From Rutstroemia sp. NJR-2017a BVV2 (taxonomy: Eukaryota > Ascomycota > Leotiomycetes > Helotiales > Rutstroemiaceae), in NCBI GenBank assembly GCA_002946415.1, contig NJPS01000025.1:1-58724 (forward strand): a stretch of 58,724 nucleotides of DNA, written 5' to 3'. The translations under genes were made by a program, and so were the position numbers. Positions 33,449 to 44,415 of the stretch are shown one piece after another (the first letter of the stretch is position 1; each line of letters starts with the position of its first letter). Below the pieces are notes generated by a model. The model was not told the DNA's origin, did no database searches, and saw only the letters and a list, made by a program, of their open reading frames with translations.

Positions 33449-33593
33449 GGCGGCTTTCAGGTAGAGGATAGGGGATTGGGTACAAAGCGTTGAATTCGTC
33501 GACCGCTTCGCAAGTGAAGCTGCCGCTTGAAAGAGGTCGAATCTCAGTATCTCTACGACTTATCGAAGAGCTCATGATGGTCTGGAAATCCAT
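33399..33593 (-). other. Possible overlapping upstream ORF of the aminopeptidase
   Basis: ATG at 33593, stop at 33399, so the frame passes over the proposed CDS start at 33448 in another frame. If transcribed, ribosomes reading it would skip the main start. Alternatively it is a first coding exon joined by an intron I could not place. Confidence 0.35.
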
Positions 33594-34899
33594 GTTTGAA
33601 TAATTGACGCGACTTAATTTGTTGCTAATATGAAGTTGATGTTCATGGGAGAGACCTTGGTTGTGTTGTTGGATCGGGCGAAACAGCGGTCATTTCGGCT
33701 AAGCTGGAACCACATTGAAATCCCGTAGTGTGAACATGAACTTATTTGTAGGTAAAGACGAGCGGTCAGTACCCGGATTTATATGATTCTCTGTCTTAGA
33801 ATTCCGAAATTCCAATTATAAAAATTAAGGGACGAGACAAAATGCTCTACGTCGATTAGTATATAATTATGTCGCGGTTTAGCCAACCTAGTCGTTGGAA
33901 ATGAGCAAGTAACGAATCTAAAATCACCTACTATCACCGTCTCTAATTATATCATGCAGAGTGAGTCTAGGAATGGGGTAGGACAACGAAGAAATGGAAT
34001 ACGGTAATGGGATCATGTTGAAATCATTGGACATATATATGCTCGTTGACAGATCGATTAGTATTCCTATTTTGCATCTATCAAGGCAGTCAATGTAGAA
34101 CAGCTTCCGGTGGTCCATTACTCGGGTTGGGACTGCAGATCGAGTCTACATATATCGACATTGGAGCCTCCTCACATGATTACATTGGAGCTAGAAGTGG
34201 GATTAAGTAGATATATAGTAATTTATTTTCTTTCCTTTTTCCAAGAACAAAGCTGTCTTCCCAGATGACTTATCAAGAGAAGATATATGGTGACAAAATT
34301 ACTTTTCAGAAAGCCAAAACCACCCACGCCATATGATGCAATGCGAATGCAAAACAAAGGGACAATCAAAGTTCTGCAGTCCCTGATCCACCAGCACCAT
34401 GTATGGTATCGTAGAACGCCCAAAGCCCAAAGACGAGGAGTGTTAAACCGTATAAATACGTTGGATAACACTCCCAACTCCACTCCCAATCCAGATTCAC
34501 TCCCGCCACAACAGTAGATGACAAAACCATGCATCCTAAGAACTCGTCATGCATCAATAAAATGGAAGGGGAAGAAGGTTAGGTGAATGTTGCTGAGGTC
34601 AGGTTCGGAGAAAGAAGGGATAAGAAAAAAGTGGAAGTGCTGCTGGCCCAATCGATATACATTCCATTTCTGTGGAAAGACGAGTAGATGTATACTGGGC
34701 ATACCCGGTGGTAATCATCTAGACATGGACTTCGTTCCACTATCGAGGCGAGGTAAGACCAGTTCAACTGAATTATGTTCCAGTTGAAAACCGCAATTGA
34801 TGGCAAGCAACCAGAAGGTGAGAAGAAAACATGACGAGAAATATGTGAAGGAGGGCGAAGAGCAGGGTATGAACAAGGGTCGAAAAAGCACGAAATTTA
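33594..34899. other. Intergenic, no gene supported
   Basis: Upstream of the aminopeptidase and downstream of the Thp3-like gene. AT-rich with short ORFs. A minus-strand ORF at 34366-34557 contains a hydrophobic segment but has no further support. Confidence 0.45.
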
Positions 34900-36607
34900 T
34901 CATATCTGGCCTTTGATATCGATCGCGCGGAAGGCCTCGGCTTTCGCGGCTTCAAATAGTTGGCCTGCTGAGCCAGCAAGGAAGCGCAGTTCACCCTCTC
35001 TCTCTTTTATCAGATCCTGGCCATTGTGGTCGTAGATGAATTGAGCGGCATCTCCGTCCGACTCGAATCCCAGCTCCTCCGTGACGAACCTTAACTTGAC
35101 ATCTGGTTTGTAACTATCATACACCGTTAGCATTAGATAGCTAAGCGTAAATAGCAATCGTGGTCAACTTACGTTCTGCATATTTTTGAAAGAGCAGCCA
35201 AACGTTCTCGAACAACGAACATATCCATAAGATAAGCTCCCATGTTCGGAGTGTCGAGGTAGAGTCTAAAGAATTTGTGGTAGTTGCCCAGGGCCAATGC
35301 CGAACGTACGCTCATGGCGTGTTTGATTGCTTCAGATTCCTTCTCTGCTGTAGTTAGATCCGCCAAAACGTCATTCAACGCGGTGCGGTTAGCTGTGTGA
35401 ATGAAATACAAGATACGGTACGCCTTGAATTCCACTGGATTGCCCCCAACCTTCTGCGCATATAGAGCACGAAGTTGAGTCTGGCATTGATTATACTCAC
35501 CAAGATCCCCCTTTTCTAATGCAATGCGTGCATGAATCTCATACACGGTAACCGTGAACTCATTTTTGATGCGTTGAACTGTCAGGTCCTGACGCATAGA
35601 TTTGAACTGATCGCAAATGTAAGAATAGTTCCCTTCTTTCTTCCACTTCTTCTTCAATAGATCTAAAGTTTGTCTCAAAATATACTCCGGGCGGACCAAT
35701 GATGCGACGGGCGCAGTAGTTAAGCGGAAGTAATCTTTTTCCAAAGACGTATTCGTGCCAATTAACGGCCCGGACATTGGCTCCGGCGTCGGCGATTTGT
35801 AGGTAGATTTGTAACCACCATCAAATCGTTTCTGTCGCTTCTCCAGATTCTTCTGAAACTTACTTGTGCCTTTGTGGGTGATCTCGTCTTGGAATGGCTG
35901 TTGTCGTTTGTCGAAACGGTCTTTAGAAGGTGTCACGGATGCGCGATCTTCGTTTCCATTGCGATGATTAGTAGCGCGCCAAGGTGGGGTTGAGGTAGAA
36001 TTCTGATCATGGCCTCCCACCATCTCCATCGATTTTCTCTTCTTTGAAATCGTCTCCTTTGCCGGATTCGTGAAGCCGATGGCGCCTAGCTGATATTGGA
36101 GAGATTCTTGTTGCCAGGCTGCAGCCGCTTTCTCCTTTGACCGCGCGTCTAGGATCAGCTGCTGGGGAAGTGGATAAGCATCCCAATTACGAGTGTAAAG
36201 AGTATTTGTATCGGATGCTTCGGTGATGGTTTTCTTTAGCATATCCTCCATATCCGCTCGTGTAATGCCTTCTATGGAATATGCGGGTTCAAATGAACGC
36301 TGCACGTAATTACGAACTGACTGTGGCCATTCTCTTTTCTTTTGCGCTGGTGGAGCCGTGGCCGGAGGTGCTTGCTGGGTAACTACTGGGTTATACATCA
36401 TGGGTGGTGGTACTTGGTTAAATGACTGGCGAACTTGCACGGTATGATAAGCTGGAGCGGGTATTGGAGCAGCTATTCAGATGTCAGTAATTCCGTCGAG
36501 CAGATGGAAGAAGAGGAAATAGCTGGACCAAACTCACCTTGCTGATACCCATACGAGCCTGTGGTGCCGGGAGGCGGTGGAATATTCGTGGCCCAAGGGG
36601 AAGCCAT
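34900..36607 (-). CDS. Thp3/LENG8-like SAC3/GANP domain protein
   Basis: Three exons: 36607-36538, 36472-35173, 35113-34900 (527 aa). Exon 1 encodes MASPWATNIPPPPG...; intron 1 is 65 nt (GTGAGT), intron 2 is 59 nt (GTAAGT, GCTAAC branch). The N-terminal 150 residues are P/Q-rich with R-N-Y-V-Q-R-S-F, then come basic disordered stretches. The SAC3/GANP domain covers roughly 240-500: V-R-P-E-Y-I-L-R-Q-T-L-D, F-K-S-M-R-Q-D-L-T-V-Q-R-I, V-Y-E-I-H-A-R-I-A-L-E, G-N-P-V-E-F-K-A-Y-R-I-L-Y. This order is that of Thp3, which in yeast pairs with Csn12 in transcription elongation and mRNA maturation, and of mammalian LENG8. The match supports Thp3 rather than Sac3 itself because of length and the Q-D-L-T-V-Q-R segment. 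Confidence 0.88.
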
Positions 36608-37105
36608 GGCGTTAAGCATGTAGAACTTTCAGGTCCCTTATGTTTTCAAATAATTAGTTATGCGATACCAAAGATCGCGACGACGTCGTTTTTCTATAGA
36701 AAGAGGATGTGGAAGGTGGAAGATGTGGAAGAAGGATTGAATTAGTAGTGAGTTTGTGAATCTGAGTTGGTGCGTTGTGGTTGTGCGCGGAATGTTTTGT
36801 GAACGAGTAAGAATAGCACGAGGGTGAGCGACCGGATTGTGCTGAGATATACTTGCTACCTAGCGGATGAGCCGGCGTACATTTAGTCACATCACTTGCT
36901 GGACTGGGAACGGGCACGTGATAAAATACGGGAGACGAATCATGTCTCGGCCGCTGATAAGGCACGATAGCAAGCAAGCACAGTCTTGGCTTCGTAACTT
37001 CTGCCCAGTTATCCATCCATTCTATCCTTCCCGGCACCGGCAGATGTCAGAAATATTGTCTTTGAAGAGACGATTCTTAAAATCCTGAGTACATGGCTTG
37101 GACGA
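36608..37105. promoter_or_regulatory. Divergent promoter region Thp3 / Vps36
   Basis: About 500 bp between the two ATGs on opposite strands; must serve both genes. Contains no supported ORF; specific sites not assigned. Confidence 0.5.
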
Positions 37106-39164
37106 ATGTTTCTAAAACATCTCGACCTCACTACTGCGCTGAGGCCGTCGTTTTTGCCAGATGAGGTTAACATTTTTGTCCAAGACAATGTTGGGCTGTA
37201 TGAGGGGTAAGTGGTCTCCGCGGATGCACACGACTGGGAGGACGAAGGGCATCGTGGGCATAGGGCGAAGGCTTACTTGATACAATCAGGAAATATAAAA
37301 TTCCAGATCACCAGAATGGACAGGTCTACTTGACGTCGCATCGAATATGTTACGTGGATAATGACGATCCGAGGAGGAATTCTGTTGCAATAGATCTGAA
37401 GGAAGTGGATCGCTATGAGTTTTATGTATGCCCTGGGAGCCTTTGCTTTGACACCACCTTACATGGCTAACGGGTATCTTGCAGGCCGGTTTCTTGAAGT
37501 CATCAGCCAAAATTACACTCGTTCCCAAGCCTTCGAAACGATCTTCGGTGCAGAACCGAGCTGTGGCTAGCCTCAGCACGCCTTCCAGGAGTGCAACTGC
37601 GTCCCCATTGTCTCGAGCAGATAGCCCCTTTCATCTGCCATCATCTGAGCCTTCACCAGTTAGCAGCGCTACATGGATCTGTCCTATTTGCTCGTTTTCG
37701 AATCCAGTACCCTCAAATTTCGATCCAGCTACAGCAACTACAAACACTCCTTTACCACCATGCTTAGCATGCGGCATTAAACCACCATTCTCCCATGTAC
37801 TAAAAGCGGCCATATCAAGCGCAGGTAGTCGACCGAGTCAAACATCAACGGTTCCTTTGAGAACACCAATACCTGTGAGAGGTCGTCCAGACATACCTCG
37901 TCCACAATCTGAGCTTTGGGTGGACACATCTTCAAGTCAATTTGGAGATGCAGAAAGAAATATCCCCCCAACCGGAAGCAATGAAGCATCTTTCGAATGC
38001 CCAAGATGTACTTTCTTAAATCACCCCTCACTCTTAGCCTGTGAGTTATGTGGAGCACCCTTACTATCACAAGATGTGCCAGCAGGGTTGGATCCAACAT
38101 TTCAACGCAAGAACTCACCAGGACCAACACTCAACCATCTACCAGCACCAGGCACCGAAACGAACGAAAGCATTAAGCTATCATTTCGTGGTGGTGGGGA
38201 GAAGATTTTTCTCGAGCGCCTCAAAGGATGCATGACACAGCGGAAATGGCTTCTGCAGAACGCTCCTCCAGTACCTAAAACCAGTCGACAGTCGGGTATA
38301 GAAAGCGGATCTGGATCTGGATCCTCGACTCCAACTGGCGAACGTACAAAAACCGTCGGAATTGCTGGTCTTGAGCAGAGGCGTCTCGAATTACGTAAGA
38401 ATAATGAGCTCGTTATAGGAAGTGCATTTGAGGACTTGGAGGCATTGATGGCTTCAGCTAAAGAAATCGTTGCGCTTGCAGAATCATTTGCCAATAGCAA
38501 CGGCGCCAGTGGAAGTACCGAATCTAACGCGGTTGCAAGTGCTCTTGGTCTTGTAACCACGAAAGATATGCTTGGTGGCGGTAGCAATTCGGAATCATTG
38601 TATATTTCAGAATTATCCCGGAACTTGGCCGAATTCTTGACAGATGATGCCAGAGGCCTGTTGCGCAAAGCTGGTGGAATTATCAGCCTTGTTGATCTCT
38701 GGGCTATGTTCAACCGTGCTCGAGGTGGTGTTGAGCTCGTTAGTCCGTTGGATTTTGAAAAGGCCGCCAGGCTATGGGAAAAGCTCAAGCTTCCAGTACG
38801 ACTCAGGCAGTTCCGAAGTGGTGTCCTTGTAGTTCAGGGCAGTGATAGGACAGACGAGAAAACTATCAAGGCCTTGTTATCATGGTTGAAGGGTTTACAC
38901 TTGATTCCTCCGGAGAAAGAAGTTCCGTGGGATTGGCAGGCGTTTGGGATAGGAGTTTCGTCCCAAGATGCTGCGGAACACTTTGGCTGGAGTATTGGGG
39001 TTGCAGAGGAAGAACTTGAGATGGCTGAGGAAAGAGGTGCGCTTTGTAGAGAAGTAAGCATCGAAGGGGTTAAGTTCTGGGAGAATTGGATCGATCCTAA
39101 AGAGTCTCCATCGCCCTCCCTGCAACTTGCTGATGTAGGCAATCTGGCCACAACCTATATATGA
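37106..39164 (+). CDS. VPS36: ESCRT-II subunit Vps36
   Basis: Three exons: 37106-37206, 37290-37425, 37485-39164 (638 aa); introns of 83 and 59 nt (GTAAGT, GTATGC). The N-terminal GLUE domain begins MFLKHLDLTTALRPSFLP and contains G-Q-V-Y-L-T-S-H-R-I-C-Y. As in yeast Vps36, two NZF zinc fingers sit inside this half: W-I-C-P-I-C with a later C-x2-C (about residues 144-175), and F-E-C-P-R-C-T-F-L-N with C-E-L-C (about 250-268). The first finger is unusually wide, with 23 residues between its cysteine pairs. The C-terminal EAP30 winged-helix part (about 400-630) includes L-L-R-K-A-G-G-I-I-S-L-V-D-L-W and F-N-R-A-R-G. Vps36 with Vps22 and Vps25 sorts ubiquitinated cargo at endosomes; GLUE and NZF bind phosphoinositide, ubiquitin and ESCRT-I. 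Confidence 0.95.
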
Positions 39165-39780
39165 TCGAAGGAATAGCTTCCTCATGTTGGAGTTGTTTAA
39201 ATATGTATCTTTTTCATGACCACTTAATGCAATGCAGCATCTGTATTTTCATTCCTGGAATGACAAGTGAGAAGAAAAGAGTCTGATCTTTCTTTCCCTG
39301 CAAACTGTTGGGGAAGGATTCCTCAGCTAGTTAAACTGCATACAGTAGGACAATACCGCAGCCTTCCGAAGTCCAAGCATAGGTCCATGTTGCGTCTTGA
39401 CCATTCAACAGGAGGCAGGCGGCAAGCGAGATTCACCATCGCACATATGCTCTTTACCTCTTCCCCTTACATGGAAAATAAATTCCGGAGACCAATTCAC
39501 CATAAGTAGTCGGCGACCTAGACGACAGGCGTACCTGATTCAGATGGCTTGAAACAATCACAGACCACCAATAGCGAAAAAGCTCGCATCTGAATGATAA
39601 TCGAGCGGTACCTTGCTGGCACTTATTCACTGCTAATATCATAACCAATCTACTTCATGATGACGTTTACTACTTCTGTTTTGATCCATGGACCCGGCAG
39701 TATATTCCCACAACTATCTTCTACAGCAGAGTCAGAGTGCTATCAACACAGTCCATGAACATGCTTCGTGAGCTTCCTAC
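39165..39780. other. Intergenic between Vps36 and a small Cys/His protein gene
   Basis: 3' UTR of Vps36 and promoter of the next plus-strand gene. No gene seen. Confidence 0.5.
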
Positions 39781-40675
39781 ATGATCAACGTCCCCAACAT
39801 GTCCCCATACTCACCACTCCCCGCCTCAACCAGCTTCCTCAGAGACCATGCCCACGGACATCGTCTCAATCTCCAACAAAAAACCATGTTCACCCGGCCA
39901 CCATCCAAAGCCAAAGCAATCGTACATTCACCCCCAAACCTAAAACCCCCACCACCACCTTCTCTTGTCACGACACCTACCCCACAATCGTACGACCACC
40001 AGCTATATATCCTTCCCAGATGTCGCAGCACCTCCCCAGCTGAACAAGAACTCATTGCAAGTCTTCTGAAAGCGAAATATCGAAATTCATCGGAAGAGAT
40101 TCCTGTTAGATGTACTTTTTCCCCGAGGAAGCTTTTCTGGCGGAGAGTATCAAATCCGTTGTCACCGTCGGATACAATGTCTAGTCCTACTCATACTTCG
40201 CAATTCCTGCTCGAGGATAAAGAGATGACAGATGCGCCGCCATTCCATTTTCCGAATCTGAGGATCTGGCCGTGGATGAAAGATAAGGGCAAAGAAAAAG
40301 AACAGAAAGACTCTGCATCTTGTCGTAGCTCGGTGACCAGCCGACGGAAGAGGGAAAGGGAGCTAGGGAAAGAAGGGCTGGAGAGTTATGGTTATGGGTT
40401 TTACTGGCGATGTTGCAATAGAGTTTGCAGGAAGATGATGGTCATTGGAGATCCAGGGGCCGGGTTGACGGCGGCAAGTAAAGAGCCGGTAAGTTTCTTT
40501 GTCCTTTTTCCGGTATTGTTAAGTGGTTGTTTGGAGGTACAGGAATGCTAATGTGGGATATGATATACAGTGTAAAAGGAGAAACTCAATGGTGAAAGAG
40601 ACGTGTGAGTGTGGGCATGAAGTGTGTGAGGGTTGCGAGAGGGGGGTATGGTTAGGGGAGACGGCTGAGGATTGA
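39781..40675 (+). CDS. Small protein with C-terminal Cys/His knuckle
   Basis: Two exons, 39781-40488 and 40571-40675 (270 aa); 82-nt intron with GTAAGT, a GCTAATG branch and TACAG. Residues 1-200 are P/S/K-rich and disordered. The C-terminal 65 residues form a putative zinc-binding module split by the intron: W-R-C-C-N-R-V-C in exon 1, then T-C-E-C-G-H-E-V-C-E-G-C in exon 2. The arrangement C-x-C-G-H-x2-C-x2-C is common in small uncharacterised fungal proteins. Two other genes in this window (41168 and 49124) share C-x-H-x2-C-x2-C. Function unknown. The 39781 start is the first ATG; a later ATG at residue 7 is also possible. Confidence 0.7.
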
Positions 40676-41167
40676 GGGAGAGAATTGGGCAAGGGCGGAT
40701 AAAATTTGGGGAAGGACTAAAAATTGATGTATATAGAGAAACGAAAAGCTGGTGTTGAATCTCAGGAAGGTCTTGAGAACAATTAGTTAGTTACTGAACA
40801 ACTCTTGAATGCATGGAACAGTTCATGTCTACCGTCTGACTTATGACTCGGCGTACGGAAGAGAGTGGTAGGTGCAGTCTGAACAAATACATCTTGACGT
40901 TGTTCAAATGCTGTATATAAGCAGTGCAATAGAACTGTGACTGATAATAATAGTTAAATCGTCACCATCCCCACTGTCATTATCTAGTACAAAACACTTC
41001 ATCGACGTGCACTTGACATCAAGTCTATTCCAACTGCTTTGAACCCGCATTATTTCGGGCGATTGAGCTGCAGAATGATCCCTGACCTTCCTCGTTTCTG
41101 GATCTGCTGCAAAGGTCCACACCCGGATTACCTCGTAGGTTAAATTCCACTCCATCCTTCCCCCACA
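40676..41167. other. Spacer between two Cys/His-knuckle genes
   Basis: About 490 bp, AT-rich, no ORF of interest; holds the promoter of the gene at 41168. Confidence 0.5.
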
Positions 41168-42526
41168 ATGGGAAGCTACGCTAACACCAGACGTGAACCT
41201 CAGCTAAGCAGAACCATAAGCACCAACGAACGCTGTCCCAGCAAGTACTGCAACCACCGCGAGTGCCGTGGCTGTGATAGGCTCCCCCGATCAGATATTG
41301 AATTCTCATATATTGCAGCTACTGCTTTGCCAAAAACGCCGAGAACAGGGGTATCGGAGAGACCCCGAAGGCGCGATGATATGCATCGGCATAACCGTCT
41401 ACCAAGACGGGAAGTAGATATACCCTCCGCATCTCACAGAGTGCAAAAACCACGGGTGGGAGAACCTCGATCGTATGTTAAGCCCTATGTCTCATCTGTA
41501 TCTTCCAGCTCAAGATCACCGGAACGCTTTCGAGAGCGCAATGATCGGCATCGGTATCGATATGAACCTAAACGGGAAGCAGATTCTATCGCCGAGCCCC
41601 CAAGAGCGCCAAGCCCACATGTGGGAGTTCCTCGACGGCATGTTAGACCCCGTGTCTCACCTGCGCCTTCCCGCTCAGGATCACTAGACAGCTTTTCAAC
41701 GTACAATGATCAACATCGGCCTCGATATGAACCTAGACCGGAAGCAGAGATACCTTCCGCACCCCTCAGAGCGCCAAGCCCACGCGTGGGAGTTCCTCAA
41801 CCGTATGTTAGACCTCCTGTCTCACCTGCTGCACCTCCCAAATCAGGACCACTGGACAGGTTTCCAAACCACAATGGTCAATATCAACCAAGGTGGGAAG
41901 AGGGGATAAACCCCCCGCCTGCTAGAGCGCCAGAGCCACACGTGGCAGGTCCTATCTTCCCACCTGGTAGAGCGCCAGAACCACACATGGTAGTCCCTCA
42001 ATCGGATGCTAACACCGTCAACGTCTCACCTGCACCTTTTAGCACGCGACCACCAGACAGCTTTACAGATCGCACTGGTAAATGGGAACAGGAGACAGGC
42101 TCCCCGCCTCGCGAATCGTCAAAACCACGTCTGCGAGTAATGAGGCGCAAGAGCAAGTTATTCTACGTCCGTGAGGTGCAGCACGCGCGTGCACATGGTA
42201 AGGGAGAAGCAAAGCCCCCATTGCTATCCGTCTCGTCCAGCTCTCGCCATGAGCACAAGGATAAGGATTTCAAATTCCGTACAATGACCGTAGAGAAGAC
42301 AAACACCCAACTACTTCTTGCGCGACGCACACACCATCACACAAGGTCTGAAGATTGCGATTGCACGAAAGAGACCATTGATTCTTGTTCTGCATCTACT
42401 TATTCTGCTACTGCGCCTACCTTAGTGCATGGAATGGAGAAGAAAAGGGAGAGAAAAAAGAAGAGGAAGAGCGGAATGGGCGGTCTTTCATCAGCGTTCC
42501 TGAAAATGATGCTCCCGGGGAGATGA
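41168..42526 (+). CDS. Repeat-rich basic protein with N-terminal Cys/His knuckle
   Basis: Single-exon ORF of 452 aa. Near the N-terminus is R-C-P-S-K-Y-C-N-H-R-E-C-R-G-C (about residues 22-36), again ending C-x-H-x2-C-x2-C. Residues about 85-280 are three to four degenerate repeats of about 55 residues containing R-A-P-S-P-x-V-G-V-P, V-R-P-x-V-S-P, S-x-S-L-D-x-F and Y-x-P-R-x-E-A-E. The period is visible in DNA: GAGCGCCAAGCCCAC recurs 165 bp apart (near 41604 and 41769). The C-terminus is basic and ends with a K/R-rich patch (EKKRERKKKRK) that could be a nuclear signal. The whole protein is predicted disordered apart from the knuckle. No known function. Confidence 0.65.
   Translation: MGSYANTRREPQLSRTISTNERCPSKYCNHRECRGCDRLPRSDIEFSYIAATALPKTPRTGVSERPRRRDDMHRHNRLPRREVDIPSASHRVQKPRVGEPRSYVKPYVSSVSSSSRSPERFRERNDRHRYRYEPKREADSIAEPPRAPSPHVGVPRRHVRPRVSPAPSRSGSLDSFSTYNDQHRPRYEPRPEAEIPSAPLRAPSPRVGVPQPYVRPPVSPAAPPKSGPLDRFPNHNGQYQPRWEEGINPPPARAPEPHVAGPIFPPGRAPEPHMVVPQSDANTVNVSPAPFSTRPPDSFTDRTGKWEQETGSPPRESSKPRLRVMRRKSKLFYVREVQHARAHGKGEAKPPLLSVSSSSRHEHKDKDFKFRTMTVEKTNTQLLLARRTHHHTRSEDCDCTKETIDSCSASTYSATAPTLVHGMEKKRERKKKRKSGMGGLSSAFLKMMLPGR
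41500..41900 (+). repeat. About 165-bp degenerate tandem repeats in coding DNA
   Basis: Words such as GAGCGCCAAGCCCAC, GGGAGTTCCTC, ATGTTAGACC, GTCTCACCTG and GATATGAACCTA recur at about 165-bp spacing. The unit length is a multiple of three, so expansion keeps the frame. The +1 frame is also open across the repeats. Confidence 0.65.
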
Positions 42527-42919
42527 GTAAATGCTGTCGGATTTTGTTTCGAAGGAAACTTCTTCGAAAACCGTAGGCGCCACTTTAGTGACGATGAGGA
42601 AGAGATTTGGAAGTGAATTAGCCGCCAGTAAGGACAAATACTCAATACAATAAATAAGCCATGCGATAGATAACTAGACCATCAGACAAGCCTCTGTGAC
42701 ATGCAAGAATTCCCTGTGTTTCCCGTTTATTCAACCAACAGATCATCATATAAAACATGAGCGTTCATGGCAAAATGTTGAAAACAAGTGTTAACTAACG
42801 TACGTGAATAATATCCTAGAAAGTCCGTTGAGATACTGATACACTTCCCATAACCAATATGCTCTACTGTCCTTGCCGCAATAATTGTACAAAAAAGAAA
42901 TTTAAGAATTCCAACACAT
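42527..42919. other. Convergent spacer
   Basis: Between the 3' ends of the repeat-rich gene (+) and the acetyltransferase (-). Nothing coding seen. Confidence 0.5.
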
Positions 42920-43819
42920 TCAAACCCCATTAGTCCCGCAACCCTCATGCAACGCCACGCTCGCAGCAAACTTTTGAAAAGGAACTGAAGCTTTGGAGCC
43001 GTCGATCTTTTTGATAAATTTTGCAGGAACACCACCAACCAGCGTATCTGAAGGTTTTGGATCGTGTTAGTACACTGAAAAATAGGTCTATTTAGGAAGA
43101 GCTACAAGCCTGCAGATTCACTCACTTTCGGCAACATCTGTAGTAACCACAGCTCCAGCTCCAACGGTTGCTCCCTTTCCGATGGTAACTCCAGCAAGAA
43201 TGAACACCCCACCGCCAATCCAGCAATCGTCGCCGATAGTAATAGGTTTTGCATGAGAACCCATTCCGCTTTTCACTCTTGCTTGTGCATCTAGTTCATG
43301 AGTGTCCGTACAAATAGAAACTCCGGGACCAAGCAGAACGCGAGAACCAATCTGGACAGGTGCGCTATCGAAAATTGAAACACTGTGATAATCAGTGGTG
43401 AACACTACTGCAGGGAAAGAGGCAAGACTCACTTTCTGTTGATATACACATCTTTGCCAATGAAAGTAGTGCAGCCCCATGTGCAGAAAAAGGGAGCTTC
43501 GATGTTGGTTCCATCACCCACTCTACCGAATAAGCTCTTGGCAGCAGCCATTCGGCGGTCCTTCAGACTGTCGAGAGTATCATCGTCGCCGATAGACTGA
43601 TCGTTGAACTTGAGTAACTTGCGTCGTACGTTCAGCTTGTAATCCAGCATGGACTCCGAATTGCGTGCTGCAAAACTAACATGAACACCCTTAGCGCTTC
43701 ACAACGGCCCAGAGAAATAAGTAAACCAACTTTGATCCTAGAATCATCTTTCTGAATTCTTCACACATGGGTGCCTCGACCTCTCCACCCCTGATCAATT
43801 CCACTAGGTCTTCTGTCAT
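42920..43819 (-). CDS. Maltose/galactoside-type O-acetyltransferase (left-handed beta-helix)
   Basis: Four exons, about 43819-43731, 43675-43433, 43382-43126, 43047-42920 (about 238 aa). Introns 2 (50 nt, GTGAGT) and 3 (78 nt, perfect TACTAAC) are clear; intron 1 is less sure (GTTGGT...GTTAG best keeps the frame). The N-terminal helical part reads M-C-E-E-F-R-K-M-I and S-M-L-D-Y-K-L; the hexapeptide-repeat helix follows with [29 protein letters not shown] (the conserved catalytic-type His), [27 protein letters not shown] and G-V-P-A-K-F-I. This is the Maa/NodL family, transferring acetyl from acetyl-CoA to sugar hydroxyls; the natural acceptor in fungi is unknown. Confidence 0.88.
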
Positions 43820-44415
43820 CTTCGCGGTAGTTTCTTGCTTTTCTTGAAATCAAGTAGAGAAACAAAAGACATTTCACGGTTTATGAAGGCGTCGCACTCC
43901 ATATGCCGATTCTAAATTTGGAAGTGAATCAAGAATGTAAGTGAATCAAAAAGACGGGCAAAACAATGACGATAGATGAAGCTACTTGTCGTACTAGTCT
44001 GCTTCTACTTTGTTAAATAAGAAGAGCTTAGTGAATAGAATATCAATGCATCTACTTTTTTGATGATGTAGAAGGGCATGAAGGAAGGGTTATAAAGGAT
44101 TGGATATCAAGTGCAGCCACTCGGCGTCGGCTTGTTCGATGCTATCCGAAATGAAACGATGCCCGATGCAATTGCAATTAGGAAACTACTTCTAATTGAA
44201 TCTTTGGCTCGTGCAACTCCTATTGAGACAAACATATAAGGTATCACCAACCCTATGTAACACCGACCCAGAAAAAGCAAGAATCATCGAGATATGTGAT
44301 GGAGGGTGGTATTGAATGTTTTCGAGTGCTAATGCATTGAGCCGAGTTCCCCTAAACGCCATCCTTCCTTCCAATACTTCCTGTAATCCCACAATGAGAA
44401 AAAAGTCCTTATTCG
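43820..44415. other. Intergenic upstream of the acetyltransferase
   Basis: About 600 bp between two minus-strand genes; promoter of the acetyltransferase and 3' UTR of MTFP1. No gene seen. Confidence 0.5.

Noticed and set aside
34366..34557. 63-codon minus-strand ORF with hydrophobic stretch
   Set aside because: A possible membrane segment alone is not enough; it sits in the expected 3' flank of the Thp3-like gene and overlaps other open frames.
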